DNA of 41,332 bases from positions 1-41,332 of the forward strand of contig SXPJ01000106.1 of NCBI GenBank assembly GCA_005776395.1, written 5' to 3'. Origin of the DNA: Bdellovibrionales bacterium (GTDB taxonomy: Bacteria > Bdellovibrionota > FAC87 > UBA2466). Each line of letters starts with the position of its first letter. Positions within the stretch are counted from its first letter, which is position 1. A program made the position numbers and the translations under genes. The notes under the pieces were generated by a model. The model was not told the origin of the DNA and made no database searches. It was given only the letters and a program-made list of their open reading frames with translations. Of the stretch, positions 1-10,004 are shown one piece after another.

Positions 1-411
1 CGAGCCAATCACAGCGATCGTTCCACGCTTACCTCGTTCAAAATATTGTGCTGAGGCCTCCGCAAGTAGAGCTGCGCTAATAAAATTCACATTAAAAATA
101 TCAAAAGCTAGATCTCCATTCTTTTCGAGCTCTTTTTGCTCACCCAAGATACCATGGGCTATAAGCACCACATCGATTCCCTTCATAAAATGGGCAGCAG
201 AATCAATCCACTCAGAAAATTTTTCCCTAAAGGTAAAGTCTCCCGTCTCTTGACCTACTTTTCTGGCCCCTCTCACAATTAAGTCCTGAGAAATAATTTC
301 CAAAGATTCTTTGTTTCTCCCAATTAAAAATAGTTCCCCATGTTGTTCTGCGACCTGACGAGCCACCGCCTCTGCAATCGCTGATGTCGCTCCAAAGATA
401 AGCATTTTCAT
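1..411 (-). CDS. SDR-family oxidoreductase, DprE2-like (partial, C-terminus off window)
   Basis: The first 137 codons of a short-chain dehydrogenase run off the left edge of the window. The N-terminus begins MKMLIFGATSAIAEAVAR, a Rossmann beta-strand with the glycine-rich nucleotide-binding turn (GATSAIA), and a later VLIAHGILG matches the NAG-type strand-4 motif. Its stop-side partner gene is DprE1-like and the two overlap by ATGA, the order and coupling expected for a decaprenylphosphoryl-ribose 2'-epimerase pair, in which DprE2 reduces the 2-keto intermediate with NADH. Only the cofactor half is visible, so the catalytic Tyr-x-x-x-Lys cannot be checked. The SDR assignment is firm; the DprE2 role is inferred from the neighbour. 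Confidence 0.8.
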   Translation of the reverse strand, partial: MKMLIFGATSAIAEAVARQVAEQHGELFLIGRNKESLEIISQDLIVRGARKVGQETGDFTFREKFSEWIDSAAHFMKGIDVVLIAHGILGEQKELEKNGDLAFDIFNVNFISAALLAEASAQYFERGKRGTIAVIGS

Positions 412-1754
412 TTGACTCTCCTCCAAAAACTCGAAGAAAATTTGGGATCCTTATACTTTTCAAATTCTATCCGTTCTGGAAAATAGCTTTGAAAACTTTC
501 TTTCGACATTCGAGCATCTTTTGCCGGATAAACTCTTCCTCCGGCCTCTACTACTTTTTCATCGAGCCTGTCTAAAACCCGCAGTGTTTTTTTACCTTCA
601 TTAGGAACATCTAAAGTTAAAGTAACTCCTGGCCTAGGAAAAGAGAGCAATCCCGGAGAGGTTACTTTTCCAAAAGTTTTTATCACGGTAAGAAAAGAGC
701 CCAATCCCGAGCTCGCAAAAGTTTCAATAATGTCATAGATTGAACTCTTAGTTCCCTCAAAAGGAACCACACATTGATATTGAAAAAATCCTCTTTTTCC
801 ATATAAACGATTCCAGTAATTGATTCCATCGAGCGGAAAAAAGAACGATCGATAATGAACCAGTTCAGACTTTTTACTCGGATGGGTGTGATAATATAAA
901 GTGTTAAATGCTTTCATTGTGAAGCGGTTAAGAATAAATTCTGGTGCATTACACGGAAATGTTTTGATCTTCTCTTTCTTAACTTTAATCTCTGAAGCCT
1001 CTCTTAGAAGTAAATGATTCCCTCTAAAAAAAACTCCTCTCCCTAAATTTGCCCCTTGAGAAAGACAATCCAACCAGCCAACTGTGTATTCGTATTTACT
1101 GTCTGAATCAGAAGTAAGTTCAAAAAACTTAGCAAGGTGACTAAACCGAATCGTCTCTCTAGAGATCCATGGGCACACAATTTTTTTAAGTTGAATCTCA
1201 GCCCAAACGATAAGCCCTGTGAGCCCCAAGCCCCCTACAGTTGCTCTGAACCATTCAAAATTTTCTTGAGGACTACAAATTCTTCGAGTGCCATCTGATC
1301 TCAAAAGCTCTAGAGATTTAACATGACAGCCCAAGGTTCCCCCCACGTGGTGATTTTTTCCGTGGATATCATTCGCGATAGCCCCCCCTATCGTGACATA
1401 TTGAGTTCCTGGAACCACAGGCAGAAACCACCCTCTAGGAACAATATGATCTAGAACCTCTTTTAAAGTTATTCCGGCTTCAACTTTAAGCACTCCCGTT
1501 TCAGGATTTAATTCAATAAAATGTGTTAGCTTTTCAGTGGAAAGAAGAACATTACTATCATTTAAGCAAGAATCCCCATAGCTTCGTCCCTGACCATAGG
1601 GCAAGAGGTCCAACTCTGGATCTAACCCTTCAGTCACTTGCGAGAACTCCTGCCCACGCGACCTTAACTTACGAACAATCGCCTTGGTTTTGGGATAATT
1701 CCCCCAACTTTCCTTGGATTCATCCCATAGCTCTTCCATAATATTTGGATCCAT
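408..1754 (-). CDS. FAD-linked oxidoreductase, DprE1-like (decaprenylphosphoryl-beta-D-ribose 2-oxidase family)
   Basis: This 448-aa flavoprotein is close in length to mycobacterial DprE1 (461 aa). An N-terminal PCMH-type FAD-binding domain shows GQGRSYGD (about residues 54-61) and GGAIANDIHGKNHH (123-136), which contains the His region used for flavin binding. The C-terminal substrate domain has FLTVIKTFG (354-362) and YPAKDARM (409-416), where Lys412 corresponds to the catalytic Lys418 of Mycobacterium DprE1. The position equivalent to Cys387, the benzothiazinone target, is Thr380. It would oxidise the 2'-OH of a polyprenyl-phospho-pentose before DprE2 reduction. Start: ATG at 1754 has no clear Shine-Dalgarno; the ATG five codons later is an alternative. 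The exact lipid substrate outside actinobacteria is unknown. Confidence 0.88.
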   Translation of the reverse strand: MDPNIMEELWDESKESWGNYPKTKAIVRKLRSRGQEFSQVTEGLDPELDLLPYGQGRSYGDSCLNDSNVLLSTEKLTHFIELNPETGVLKVEAGITLKEVLDHIVPRGWFLPVVPGTQYVTIGGAIANDIHGKNHHVGGTLGCHVKSLELLRSDGTRRICSPQENFEWFRATVGGLGLTGLIVWAEIQLKKIVCPWISRETIRFSHLAKFFELTSDSDSKYEYTVGWLDCLSQGANLGRGVFFRGNHLLLREASEIKVKKEKIKTFPCNAPEFILNRFTMKAFNTLYYHTHPSKKSELVHYRSFFFPLDGINYWNRLYGKRGFFQYQCVVPFEGTKSSIYDIIETFASSGLGSFLTVIKTFGKVTSPGLLSFPRPGVTLTLDVPNEGKKTLRVLDRLDEKVVEAGGRVYPAKDARMSKESFQSYFPERIEFEKYKDPKFSSSFWRRVK

Positions 1755-1931
1755 AGTTTTTTATTTAAGAATAAGAAGAGACTTACGAAATCTAAACTTT
1801 ATTTAACCATTCTAGCCACTTAAAATCGAGCCAAAAGCACCTCTTAAGAGATTTCAAACTAATAGATTGAATATTGGGTCAAAGTTGACTACCTTGTGAC
1901 GCATAACATCAAGATATTTGTCGGGGGCAAT

Positions 1932-2483
1932 ATGAGATCTAGTAGGTATAAGACAACTCTTACAACTCTAATGATTTCCATCCTATTTTTAAGCTCGATG
2001 CTCTTTGCAACCCCTTCCGGATCCAAAGGAAAAATCCCAGTCTGCGAAGGAAAGAATGGCCAGCCCCTCGCCCTCAATGCCTCGGAAGTTATTAAGTGGA
2101 AACACACCACCCCTAACAAATTTGAAAGTCGAGCCCACATACAGGGAAAGGTTTCAAAACTTTACGCAGATAAAAATGGTCATCGTCACTTTGAAATTAC
2201 CTTTAGCGATAAAGTAAACGAAGACACCATTGAAATTGTTTACAATGAAAGTTTCGGGAAAATTCCTGAATTAGAATTAGATATGAGTGCTGAAGCTTGT
2301 GGTGACTATATTACTGCCACTGCAGTTTCGGGTCCTTATCCCCCATCTCCAGATGGTGCCATCATTCACTGGGTTCATGAAAGCACCTCTAGCAAAGGCC
2401 ATCCCCATGGTTTTGTAGTTCTTGAGGGTCTGTTATACGGATACGATCGAAGTAAAAGTGGCAAAAATAATCGAACAAAATAA
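1932..2483 (+). CDS. Secreted protein with DUF3465-like domain
   Basis: A 183-aa exported protein. I chose ATG 1932 over the upstream GTG at 1896 because it follows a GGGGG ribosome-binding stretch and starts a textbook signal peptide (MRSSRYKTTLTTLMISILFL, ending near FATPSG). The mature part carries AHIQGKVSKLYADKNGHRHFE and, near the C-terminus, GAIIHWVHES followed by HPHGFVVLEG. This resembles the DUF3465 signature in which a small beta-barrel ends in a G-x-IHW-x-H motif and H-x-x-G. No enzymatic function is known for that family. It stands between divergently oriented dprE1-like and a co-directional DUF493-like gene. Confidence 0.72.
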   Translation: MRSSRYKTTLTTLMISILFLSSMLFATPSGSKGKIPVCEGKNGQPLALNASEVIKWKHTTPNKFESRAHIQGKVSKLYADKNGHRHFEITFSDKVNEDTIEIVYNESFGKIPELELDMSAEACGDYITATAVSGPYPPSPDGAIIHWVHESTSSKGHPHGFVVLEGLLYGYDRSKSGKNNRTK

Positions 2484-2500
2484 TTTAAAAAGAGATCACC

Positions 2501-2782
2501 TTGAAGTTACCTCCTATTGAGCTCATAGAATTGGTGCACAAATTCCCTGGCCCTTACACATTTAAAATTATTGCAGCTAACGATGAAGCAATAATTAAAA
2601 ATATCCTTGAAGTAATACAGATTAAACTAAACTTAGTAGTAGCTCCCGCCTATTTGAGCCGTCTATCGGATAGTGGTAAGCACGTTAGTTTGACCTTAGA
2701 GCTCAATCTTCAAAAATCCCAAGAGGTTCATGTAGTCTACGAAGCCCTTTGTAAAACCCCTGGCGTTTTACTCCTTCTTTAA
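2501..2782 (+). CDS. DUF493/YbeD-like small regulatory protein
   Basis: A 93-aa protein with the ferredoxin-like alpha/beta layout of the DUF493 (YbeD) family: an FPGPYTFKIIAANDEAI strand-helix start, a central helix, then GKHVSLTLELNL and a C-terminal helix ending TPGVLLLL, matching the family's H/Y-x-S-x-T-x-x-x and PG-V-x-x-x-L pattern. Proteins of this family are thought to be ACT-like regulatory domains, and E. coli YbeD sits beside lipoate genes, which are absent here. The start is TTG at 2501; no ATG lies upstream in frame. It lies 17 bases after the previous gene and overlaps the end of the convergent Smr gene by 4 bases. Confidence 0.72.
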   Translation: MKLPPIELIELVHKFPGPYTFKIIAANDEAIIKNILEVIQIKLNLVVAPAYLSRLSDSGKHVSLTLELNLQKSQEVHVVYEALCKTPGVLLLL

Positions 2783-3231
2783 AAATAGACCCAAGTCGTT
2801 CCAGTATTTCTCTCATCAAGGTGAAATCTTTTCACATAGCTCTGCTTTTTTAAGTACTCATGAACGGCTTGCATGAGAGCTCCGGTGCCTACCCCATGAA
2901 TGATTTCCACACGCCCACAATCAGCCATCATAGCCTTATCTAAAAAGATCTCTATATAGGACAGAGCCTCTACCACTCTCATCCCATGGAGATCAATGCG
3001 CTCAATTGGTTTTTCCTCCAAAGAATCGGCCTGATACTGTTTTTTTTGAGCGATATGAGCATATTTTTTCCAGGCGTCTTTGGCTAAGGGTTCTAGATCC
3101 TTTGCGGGTCTCACTAGAATCATAGATCCACAAAGAACTCGATATTCACCTGTTTTGAGCTGCTCTATGAGGGTCCCCTCAAGTTTGAGGGAGAGAACTT
3201 TCACTTTGGTATTAGGTGCCAATGGCTTCAT
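2779..3231 (-). CDS. Smr-domain protein (MutS2 C-terminal-like)
   Basis: A 150-aa stand-alone protein resembling only the C-terminus of MutS2. Residues 1-50 form a KOW-like beta-barrel (TKVKVLSLKLEGTLIEQL). The second half is an Smr domain with RIDLHGMRVVEAL (LDxHG-type motif) and HGVGTGALMQAVHEYLKK (TGxG motif), ending in TTWVYF. Smr domains have nicking or RNA endonuclease activity in other systems. The MutS ATPase core is missing, so it is not a mismatch-type ATPase. Its ATG directly abuts the divergent dCMP deaminase region and has no obvious Shine-Dalgarno. Confidence 0.82.
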   Translation of the reverse strand: MKPLAPNTKVKVLSLKLEGTLIEQLKTGEYRVLCGSMILVRPAKDLEPLAKDAWKKYAHIAQKKQYQADSLEEKPIERIDLHGMRVVEALSYIEIFLDKAMMADCGRVEIIHGVGTGALMQAVHEYLKKQSYVKRFHLDERNTGTTWVYF

Positions 3232-3285
3232 TTGACTACACTAGCATTCCTCGGTATTTCTGAAAACTCAAAGGCAAGGGCTATA

Positions 3286-3843
3286 ATGAAAAACAAAGAA
3301 AAAGCAAACTCAGACTGGAGAGTCAATTACGTCCCCGTGGACTCTAAAATCAACTGGGATGAATATTTCATGCTCCAGGCGATGCTTGCCAGCTACAAAA
3401 GTAAAGATCCAAACACCAAAGTGGGTTGTGTGATTGTAGATGATCACAATCATCAAATTACGATGGGTTACAACGGAACTATCGCAGGCATTGATGAGAC
3501 CCTAATCCCCTGGGGAAATAATCGAGAGGTACCTTTAGAGCACCAAAAGTACGGCTATGTCATTCACAGCGAAGCCAATGCTATTTCTCATGCCAAAGGA
3601 AATCTTGCGAGCGCTCGAGTTTATGTAACCCTATTTCCTTGTAATGAATGTGCAAAATTACTCGCGAGCCATCGAGTTAGAGAGGTTATCTATCTTTCAG
3701 ATAAATACTCTGAGAGCCCGGAGAACCGAATTGCTAAAAAAATATTTCAGATGTCTAAGATCTCTTATCGGCAACTTTCTTTAAGTGAATCTACGTTAGA
3801 AGGCTTTAGCTCCTATTTAAAATCCCTTATAAAAATAAAGTAG
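3286..3843 (+). CDS. dCMP deaminase family protein
   Basis: A 185-aa zinc deaminase converting dCMP to dUMP in dTMP supply. Zinc ligands and the proton shuttle are visible as HSEANAI (His94, Glu96) and PCNECAK (Cys119, Cys122), counted from the chosen start. The stretch YVTLFPCNECAK followed by EVIYLSDKYSES is notably like eukaryotic/phage-type dCMP deaminases. I chose ATG 3286, preceded by AAGGG at a suitable distance, over the in-frame TTG at 3232, which overlaps the promoter region of the divergent gene. Cytosolic. An alternative is a broader cytidine/deoxycytidylate deaminase such as a ComEB-like protein. Confidence 0.88.
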   Translation: MKNKEKANSDWRVNYVPVDSKINWDEYFMLQAMLASYKSKDPNTKVGCVIVDDHNHQITMGYNGTIAGIDETLIPWGNNREVPLEHQKYGYVIHSEANAISHAKGNLASARVYVTLFPCNECAKLLASHRVREVIYLSDKYSESPENRIAKKIFQMSKISYRQLSLSESTLEGFSSYLKSLIKIK

Positions 3844-3904
3844 CCTCTTATTTTTTACCCCCCGGCAGAAAACAGTCGGCTACTTTAACTGACTATCGTT
3901 GTGA

Positions 3905-4978
3905 TCAAGGTATTGCAGTAACCCGGATATTAGGTTCTGTACAAATTCTACCTACTAATCCCGGCCTCAAGCTTGTGGCTCTAAATGATAAAGTATTGTT
4001 GTTAGGGAAGGAATATAAACCCGCATAAGGGTTAGTGAACTTAATGGTGACAATATTACCGGCTCTATTAACCACGATAGCACTTCCCTGAATAGTAGGC
4101 TCCTCCATTCTAAGGATCTCACCCGTGGGGTTTCCATAGCTGTCCACAGCAACTATTTGAAAGTTAGTTTCGACACCAAATCTAGCAGTATACTGGCCTA
4201 ATATTCTACATTGTAAAGGATGAACAAAGGCAATCGGGGTCCTAACCTCTGCAATAATATTCCCCGAACTTCTATTTTGAGCTTGAACTAAAAACACTAG
4301 GCCTGTGTTCTCTTCATTATTAAGCTCTGTAATATGAAATCCATTTGCATCTAAAGTGTAAGCAAATCCACCTGTAACTAACGCGCCTTGAGAATTTTCA
4401 AGACTGTATAAATAATTAAAACCTTCAGCCATTCCGATCACTCTAGGAACTAAATGGATAGTTCTTAGGGGGGCTGCCGATCTAGTTCCCTCTATAATTA
4501 AGGCTACTCTTTGAACATTAACATCTAACCCACATGTAAAAGTGCGACTTGTCGAACTATCGATCACTGTAGCTGTAACTCTATGAGAGCCTAATAAAGA
4601 AAAGCTTAAACTTGCACTGGCATTACGACTAGAGGCATTTGGCTTTTGTAAGAGTTGGCTTATTGAGCCACTAGTAAGATTCCCAAAGTTAAATACAGAA
4701 GTAAGGGCTCCTCCACTCACAGTCACTGTAAAATTCACACTTGATCCTGGGGTTACTGGCACTGAGCTTGAACTGTTGTTAGCTTGAATGGAGCAGGTGG
4801 CCTCTAAAGGTGGAAATGGAATAGTAGTAGTAGTGGTAGTAGGCCATGGATTATATGGAATAGTAGTAGTCACCTGAACTTGGCTATTACGACTCCTTGA
4901 GCTAGTTATGCCACCACACCCTACCAATAAAGAGGCCGTTAAAACGACTAAGGCTGAAAATTTAAATATCTGAATCAT
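3905..4978 (-). CDS. Putative lipoprotein with Thr-rich linker and Ig-like/PKD-like region
   Basis: A 357-aa protein exported as a lipoprotein: MIQIFKFSALVVLTASLLVG then Cys gives a clear lipobox (LLVGC). I chose ATG 4978 over the upstream ATG at 5026 because AGGAG stands 7 bases before it. A low-complexity linker follows (two TTTIP blocks around polythreonine, encoded by GTA-type triplet repeats near 4820-4870), then a region of beta-sandwich character with PGSSVNFTVTVSGG and a HRVTATVIDSS segment reminiscent of PKD/Ig-like repeats. No catalytic motif seen. Probably an outer-membrane-anchored surface or periplasmic structural protein; function unknown. Confidence 0.75.
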   Translation of the reverse strand: MIQIFKFSALVVLTASLLVGCGGITSSRSRNSQVQVTTTIPYNPWPTTTTTTIPFPPLEATCSIQANNSSSSVPVTPGSSVNFTVTVSGGALTSVFNFGNLTSGSISQLLQKPNASSRNASASLSFSLLGSHRVTATVIDSSTSRTFTCGLDVNVQRVALIIEGTRSAAPLRTIHLVPRVIGMAEGFNYLYSLENSQGALVTGGFAYTLDANGFHITELNNEENTGLVFLVQAQNRSSGNIIAEVRTPIAFVHPLQCRILGQYTARFGVETNFQIVAVDSYGNPTGEILRMEEPTIQGSAIVVNRAGNIVTIKFTNPYAGLYSFPNNNTLSFRATSLRPGLVGRICTEPNIRVTAIP

Positions 4979-5026
4979 AGGGTGTCTCCTACATAGTTTG
5001 CTATTCAAAGTCTTTGATCTTAACAA

Positions 5027-5263
5027 AATGCAATGAACGGGCCCAACTTAAGACCCTCGGTCTTCAATTAAAATAGCTAAATATTTTCATGCTCTTATAA
5101 ATTAACTGTCTCTATTTTTGACAGTAGCTTACTAGATTTCTCATGTCTATATTCAGAGCAGATTTAAAAAAACTGACAGCTGCCCAATCTTTTTTCACTC
5201 TCATGAAAAAAAGAGAAAAAAAACGACTGGCACCTTTTTCTTATCTGTGGCAAATCCAATCCC
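5027..5263. other. Intergenic region without recognised gene
   Basis: AT-rich spacer between the divergent lipoprotein and the conserved hypothetical at 5264. It must hold promoters for both. A 60-codon open frame (5143-5325) overlaps the start of the next gene but has lysine-rich, unconvincing content and no Shine-Dalgarno, so I do not call it. Confidence 0.5.
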
Positions 5264-6424
5264 ATGGAATTCCAGATACCCCATTCAACTCGTATAGAAT
5301 CTTTGCTTTGCGAGGCAAAGGTTGATTTTCCAAGAGGGGTTTCACCTAAAATTCTTCTGACCCACGTAAAAAATACGGTCCCCTTTATCTTTAATCAAGA
5401 TTTCTTAGTGGGGCCCAATCATCGCTACTTAAAAATCTTACGACATACAGAGCAGAGGTTAGAAAAATCCCCAGATAGTGAACTCGATCATGCAAGCTAT
5501 TTTGAACTTTGCGTAGCAGCCCACTGGGCTACCATAGCTACCTTTGTTCCCACAGATGTCGACAATCAAATTCGATCTAGACTTTGGCATCCTGCTCTGC
5601 CCCTAGAAACTCTTTTTTCGATGGTTGATTTAGTTGAAGAGGCTCTCACATGGGACTCTACCCCCTTATCCACTCGTGGGGTTAAAAGCCCTCTGACGCA
5701 AGATCTATTAAGCGGTCACCACGGAGAGTGGTTTAGTATTTCAGTCGCAGCTTATGGAGCCTTAAGAAGGCGTCATCCCGAACGCGCCAAATTTTTGGCT
5801 GAAAAAATTTTAAAAGAGCTAGATCGTCAACTTGAAGTTTTTAATCACTTTAGAGAGGCAAGAGACGGAATCGGTTCTCTAACAGCGGCAACTATTGTAG
5901 CCCACAATGCCGGAGACTTTGTTCGCGTAATGGACATGTGGAGTTTCGACAACGAAGAGTACTTAAAAAAGGGGTTCTTAGAGAGAGAGTCGAGTCTTCA
6001 TCTAAAAGGGGCCTTTTTAAATTTAAGCGCATTAAATAAGCAATACATGGCAATTGAAAATCACCGAAACTTTGCATTAAGAAAACCCAAAGCTTTGCGT
6101 ATTCATTCAAGCCTTTTATTGCCTGTAGGGCCCTTTTTCGATGATTGGGGAAAACTGATAGCTCAAAGCCCTTATCTCTCAGAATTTGATTTAGCAGAGA
6201 TTACTGAAGCACTTTTTGATGGTTGGGTTTATTTAGAAAAAGCTATCGGATATCCCCGAGCCTTAGCAGGATTGGAGATGGGAATCAAAGGGGGTCTTTC
6301 TCAACTTTGTCGTCTAGTGCCTTCTAAAATGGCCAAACAACTCTCTTCGGGGAAATTAAGAACTCTCACTAGCATTTCAAAACATCGATTTGAAAATCAG
6401 TGGAATCAGTTCGGTTTAAAATAA
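5264..6424 (+). CDS. Conserved hypothetical protein, alpha-helical
   Basis: A 386-aa soluble protein that I do not recognise. It has no signal peptide or membrane segment. It is rich in predicted helices with many charged residues (for example RRRHPERAKFLAEKILKELD and the C-terminal RTLTSISKHRFENQWNQFG) and contains several Trp-containing helices (AAHWATIATF, DGWVYLEKAIG). ATG 5264 is the only start after the in-frame stop at 5204 and has no Shine-Dalgarno, so the true 5' end is slightly uncertain. Its 3' end overlaps the convergent S-formylglutathione hydrolase by 9 bases. The consistent codon usage and length support a real gene. Confidence 0.65.
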   Translation: MEFQIPHSTRIESLLCEAKVDFPRGVSPKILLTHVKNTVPFIFNQDFLVGPNHRYLKILRHTEQRLEKSPDSELDHASYFELCVAAHWATIATFVPTDVDNQIRSRLWHPALPLETLFSMVDLVEEALTWDSTPLSTRGVKSPLTQDLLSGHHGEWFSISVAAYGALRRRHPERAKFLAEKILKELDRQLEVFNHFREARDGIGSLTAATIVAHNAGDFVRVMDMWSFDNEEYLKKGFLERESSLHLKGAFLNLSALNKQYMAIENHRNFALRKPKALRIHSSLLLPVGPFFDDWGKLIAQSPYLSEFDLAEITEALFDGWVYLEKAIGYPRALAGLEMGIKGGLSQLCRLVPSKMAKQLSSGKLRTLTSISKHRFENQWNQFGLK

Positions 6425-7252
6425 AAATTTAGAGTGAAATTTAATATGATCTTCAATGAAAGTACTAATAAAATAGTAACTGTGATCATAGCCCTGCTGA
6501 TATCTAAGTTCTAATTTCACATTAGCTTCACGACAAGATCTCTCTAAGTTTTCAGGAAGAAGAGAGGTTTTCAAAAACTGATCCTCAGTTCCCTGATCCA
6601 CCAATAGAGGACGATCATAACCCAACCTTTTGATTAAGCAGCAAGCATCGTAGTTTTCCCAAGTTTTTCGGTCATTGCCCAAATAAGCTCCGAAAGCTTT
6701 CTCACCCCAGGCCACCCCAGAGGGATTTGAAATCGGAGCAAAAGCCGAAACAGAGCGATACTTTTTAGGTTCTCTTAGCCCAATGACTAAAGCTCCATGG
6801 CCTCCCATAGAGTGACCAAAAATACTTTGGCAGTTAGGAATTACTTTGAAATTTTTCTGAATTACCTCAGGAAGTTCCTTAGTCACGTAATCATACATCT
6901 GATAATTTGTGATCCAGGGCTGCTGAGTAGCATTTACATAAAAACCCGCCCCTTGCCCCAAATCCCAATCAGGACCTTTTCCTGGAATATTTTCACCTCG
7001 GGGACTTGTATCGGGTGCCACAAGCATAATTCCATGTTGTGCAGCAAATCTCTGTGCATTAGCTTTAATAGTAAAATTCTCTTCCGTACAGGTCAGCCCA
7101 GAAAGCCAATAAAGAACCGGAACAGGTTTGATCTCAGCCTCTTTTGGAACAAAAACTGAAAATCTCATTGAGCAGTGATTGATTTGAGATTCATGAGAGT
7201 AGAATCCCACTTTTCCACCAAAGACTTTATGCGTACTAATAGAATTCAACAT
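6416..7252 (-). CDS. fghA: S-formylglutathione hydrolase (esterase D family)
   Basis: A 278-aa alpha/beta hydrolase completing glutathione-dependent formaldehyde oxidation by hydrolysing S-formylglutathione to formate and GSH. The nucleophile elbow is GHSMGGHGAL, and the fold's N-terminal YWLSGLTCTEENF and APDTSPRG segments are diagnostic for FghA/FrmB. The later DQGTEDQFL (acid) and GYDHSYYFI (His) complete the triad. It begins 13 bases after the stop of adhC on the same strand, so both steps of the pathway are co-transcribed. Length equals the family norm. Cytosolic. Confidence 0.95.
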   Translation of the reverse strand: MLNSISTHKVFGGKVGFYSHESQINHCSMRFSVFVPKEAEIKPVPVLYWLSGLTCTEENFTIKANAQRFAAQHGIMLVAPDTSPRGENIPGKGPDWDLGQGAGFYVNATQQPWITNYQMYDYVTKELPEVIQKNFKVIPNCQSIFGHSMGGHGALVIGLREPKKYRSVSAFAPISNPSGVAWGEKAFGAYLGNDRKTWENYDACCLIKRLGYDRPLLVDQGTEDQFLKTSLLPENLERSCREANVKLELRYQQGYDHSYYFISTFIEDHIKFHSKFLF

Positions 7253-7265
7253 TAAAATTTATCTT

Positions 7266-9342
<2,077 letters not shown>

Positions 9343-9346
<4 letters not shown>

Positions 9347-9996
9347 TTTGATTGCCAAGACTCCAAAAAATGGCTTACCAATTCTTCAAACAGATCAAAC
9401 TTCATGCATGGCTTTGAGTTTAACCCAAATCCATAATTCACATGAAAATAAGGAACCCCAGCTACTATAGCTGCCTCTTGATCCCCAGCTGTATCTCCTA
9501 TGTAGACAGGCTTTTGCAAACTATTTCTCTCTATAACTAGCCTTATGTTCTCCCCCTTTGGCCTTCGAGTATTGCCATGGCATTCAGTGTCTTTAAATAG
9601 ATTCTTAAGCCCCGAATAATGAAAAAAAGTATCTAGATAAGGCTGTTGGCAATTACTGACAATAAAGAGCTGATATCGCTCAGAAAGCTGTAACAATCCC
9701 CTCTGCACCCCAGGATATAAAACAGCCCCCATCTGGCGAATAATATCCAACTGCTCTTTAAAACACTCTTTAGCTGCCAACTCCCGTTTATCAGCAGCTA
9801 TTTCCGGAAAGAACTTCTCAAAAATTTTAGCAATAGGAAGTCCCATCATCTTCCCAATGTCTTCAGGAGTGAACGGTTCTCTTTCAATTTTCACTTTTTT
9901 TATAGCTGTGTTCCAGGCATTAGCACAAGCAGCCGTAGAATCCCAAAGTGTACCATCTAGATCAAAAATTAAACTATCGTGAATTTTCTGAACCAT
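9343..9996 (-). CDS. HAD-family phosphatase (phosphoglycolate phosphatase-like)
   Basis: A 217-aa HAD hydrolase. Motif I is IFDLDGTLWDST, motif II is FIVSNCQ, and motif III/IV is RRPKGENI followed by PVYIGDTAGDQEAAIVAG. The helical cap lies between motifs I and II, as in subfamily IA phosphatases such as Gph. First gene of an apparent four-gene operon (HAD, GT2, adhC, fghA), coupled to the GT2 gene by ATGA. Substrate cannot be read from sequence; a phosphosugar phosphatase supporting the neighbouring glycosyltransferase is one possibility, phosphoglycolate salvage another. Confidence 0.88.
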
Positions 9997-10004
9997 AACT
10001 CTTA

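Noticed and set aside
3232-3285. TTG start giving a longer dCMP deaminase
   Set aside because: No Shine-Dalgarno, overlaps the divergent promoter, and the added residues do not look like the family.
4820-4870. GTA triplet repeat as a phase-variation switch
   Set aside because: It is a triplet repeat inside a Thr-rich linker, so length changes would not shift the frame.
5143-5325. 60-codon open frame before the hypothetical gene
   Set aside because: No ribosome-binding site, overlaps the next gene by 62 bases, lysine-rich composition typical of AT-rich noncoding DNA.
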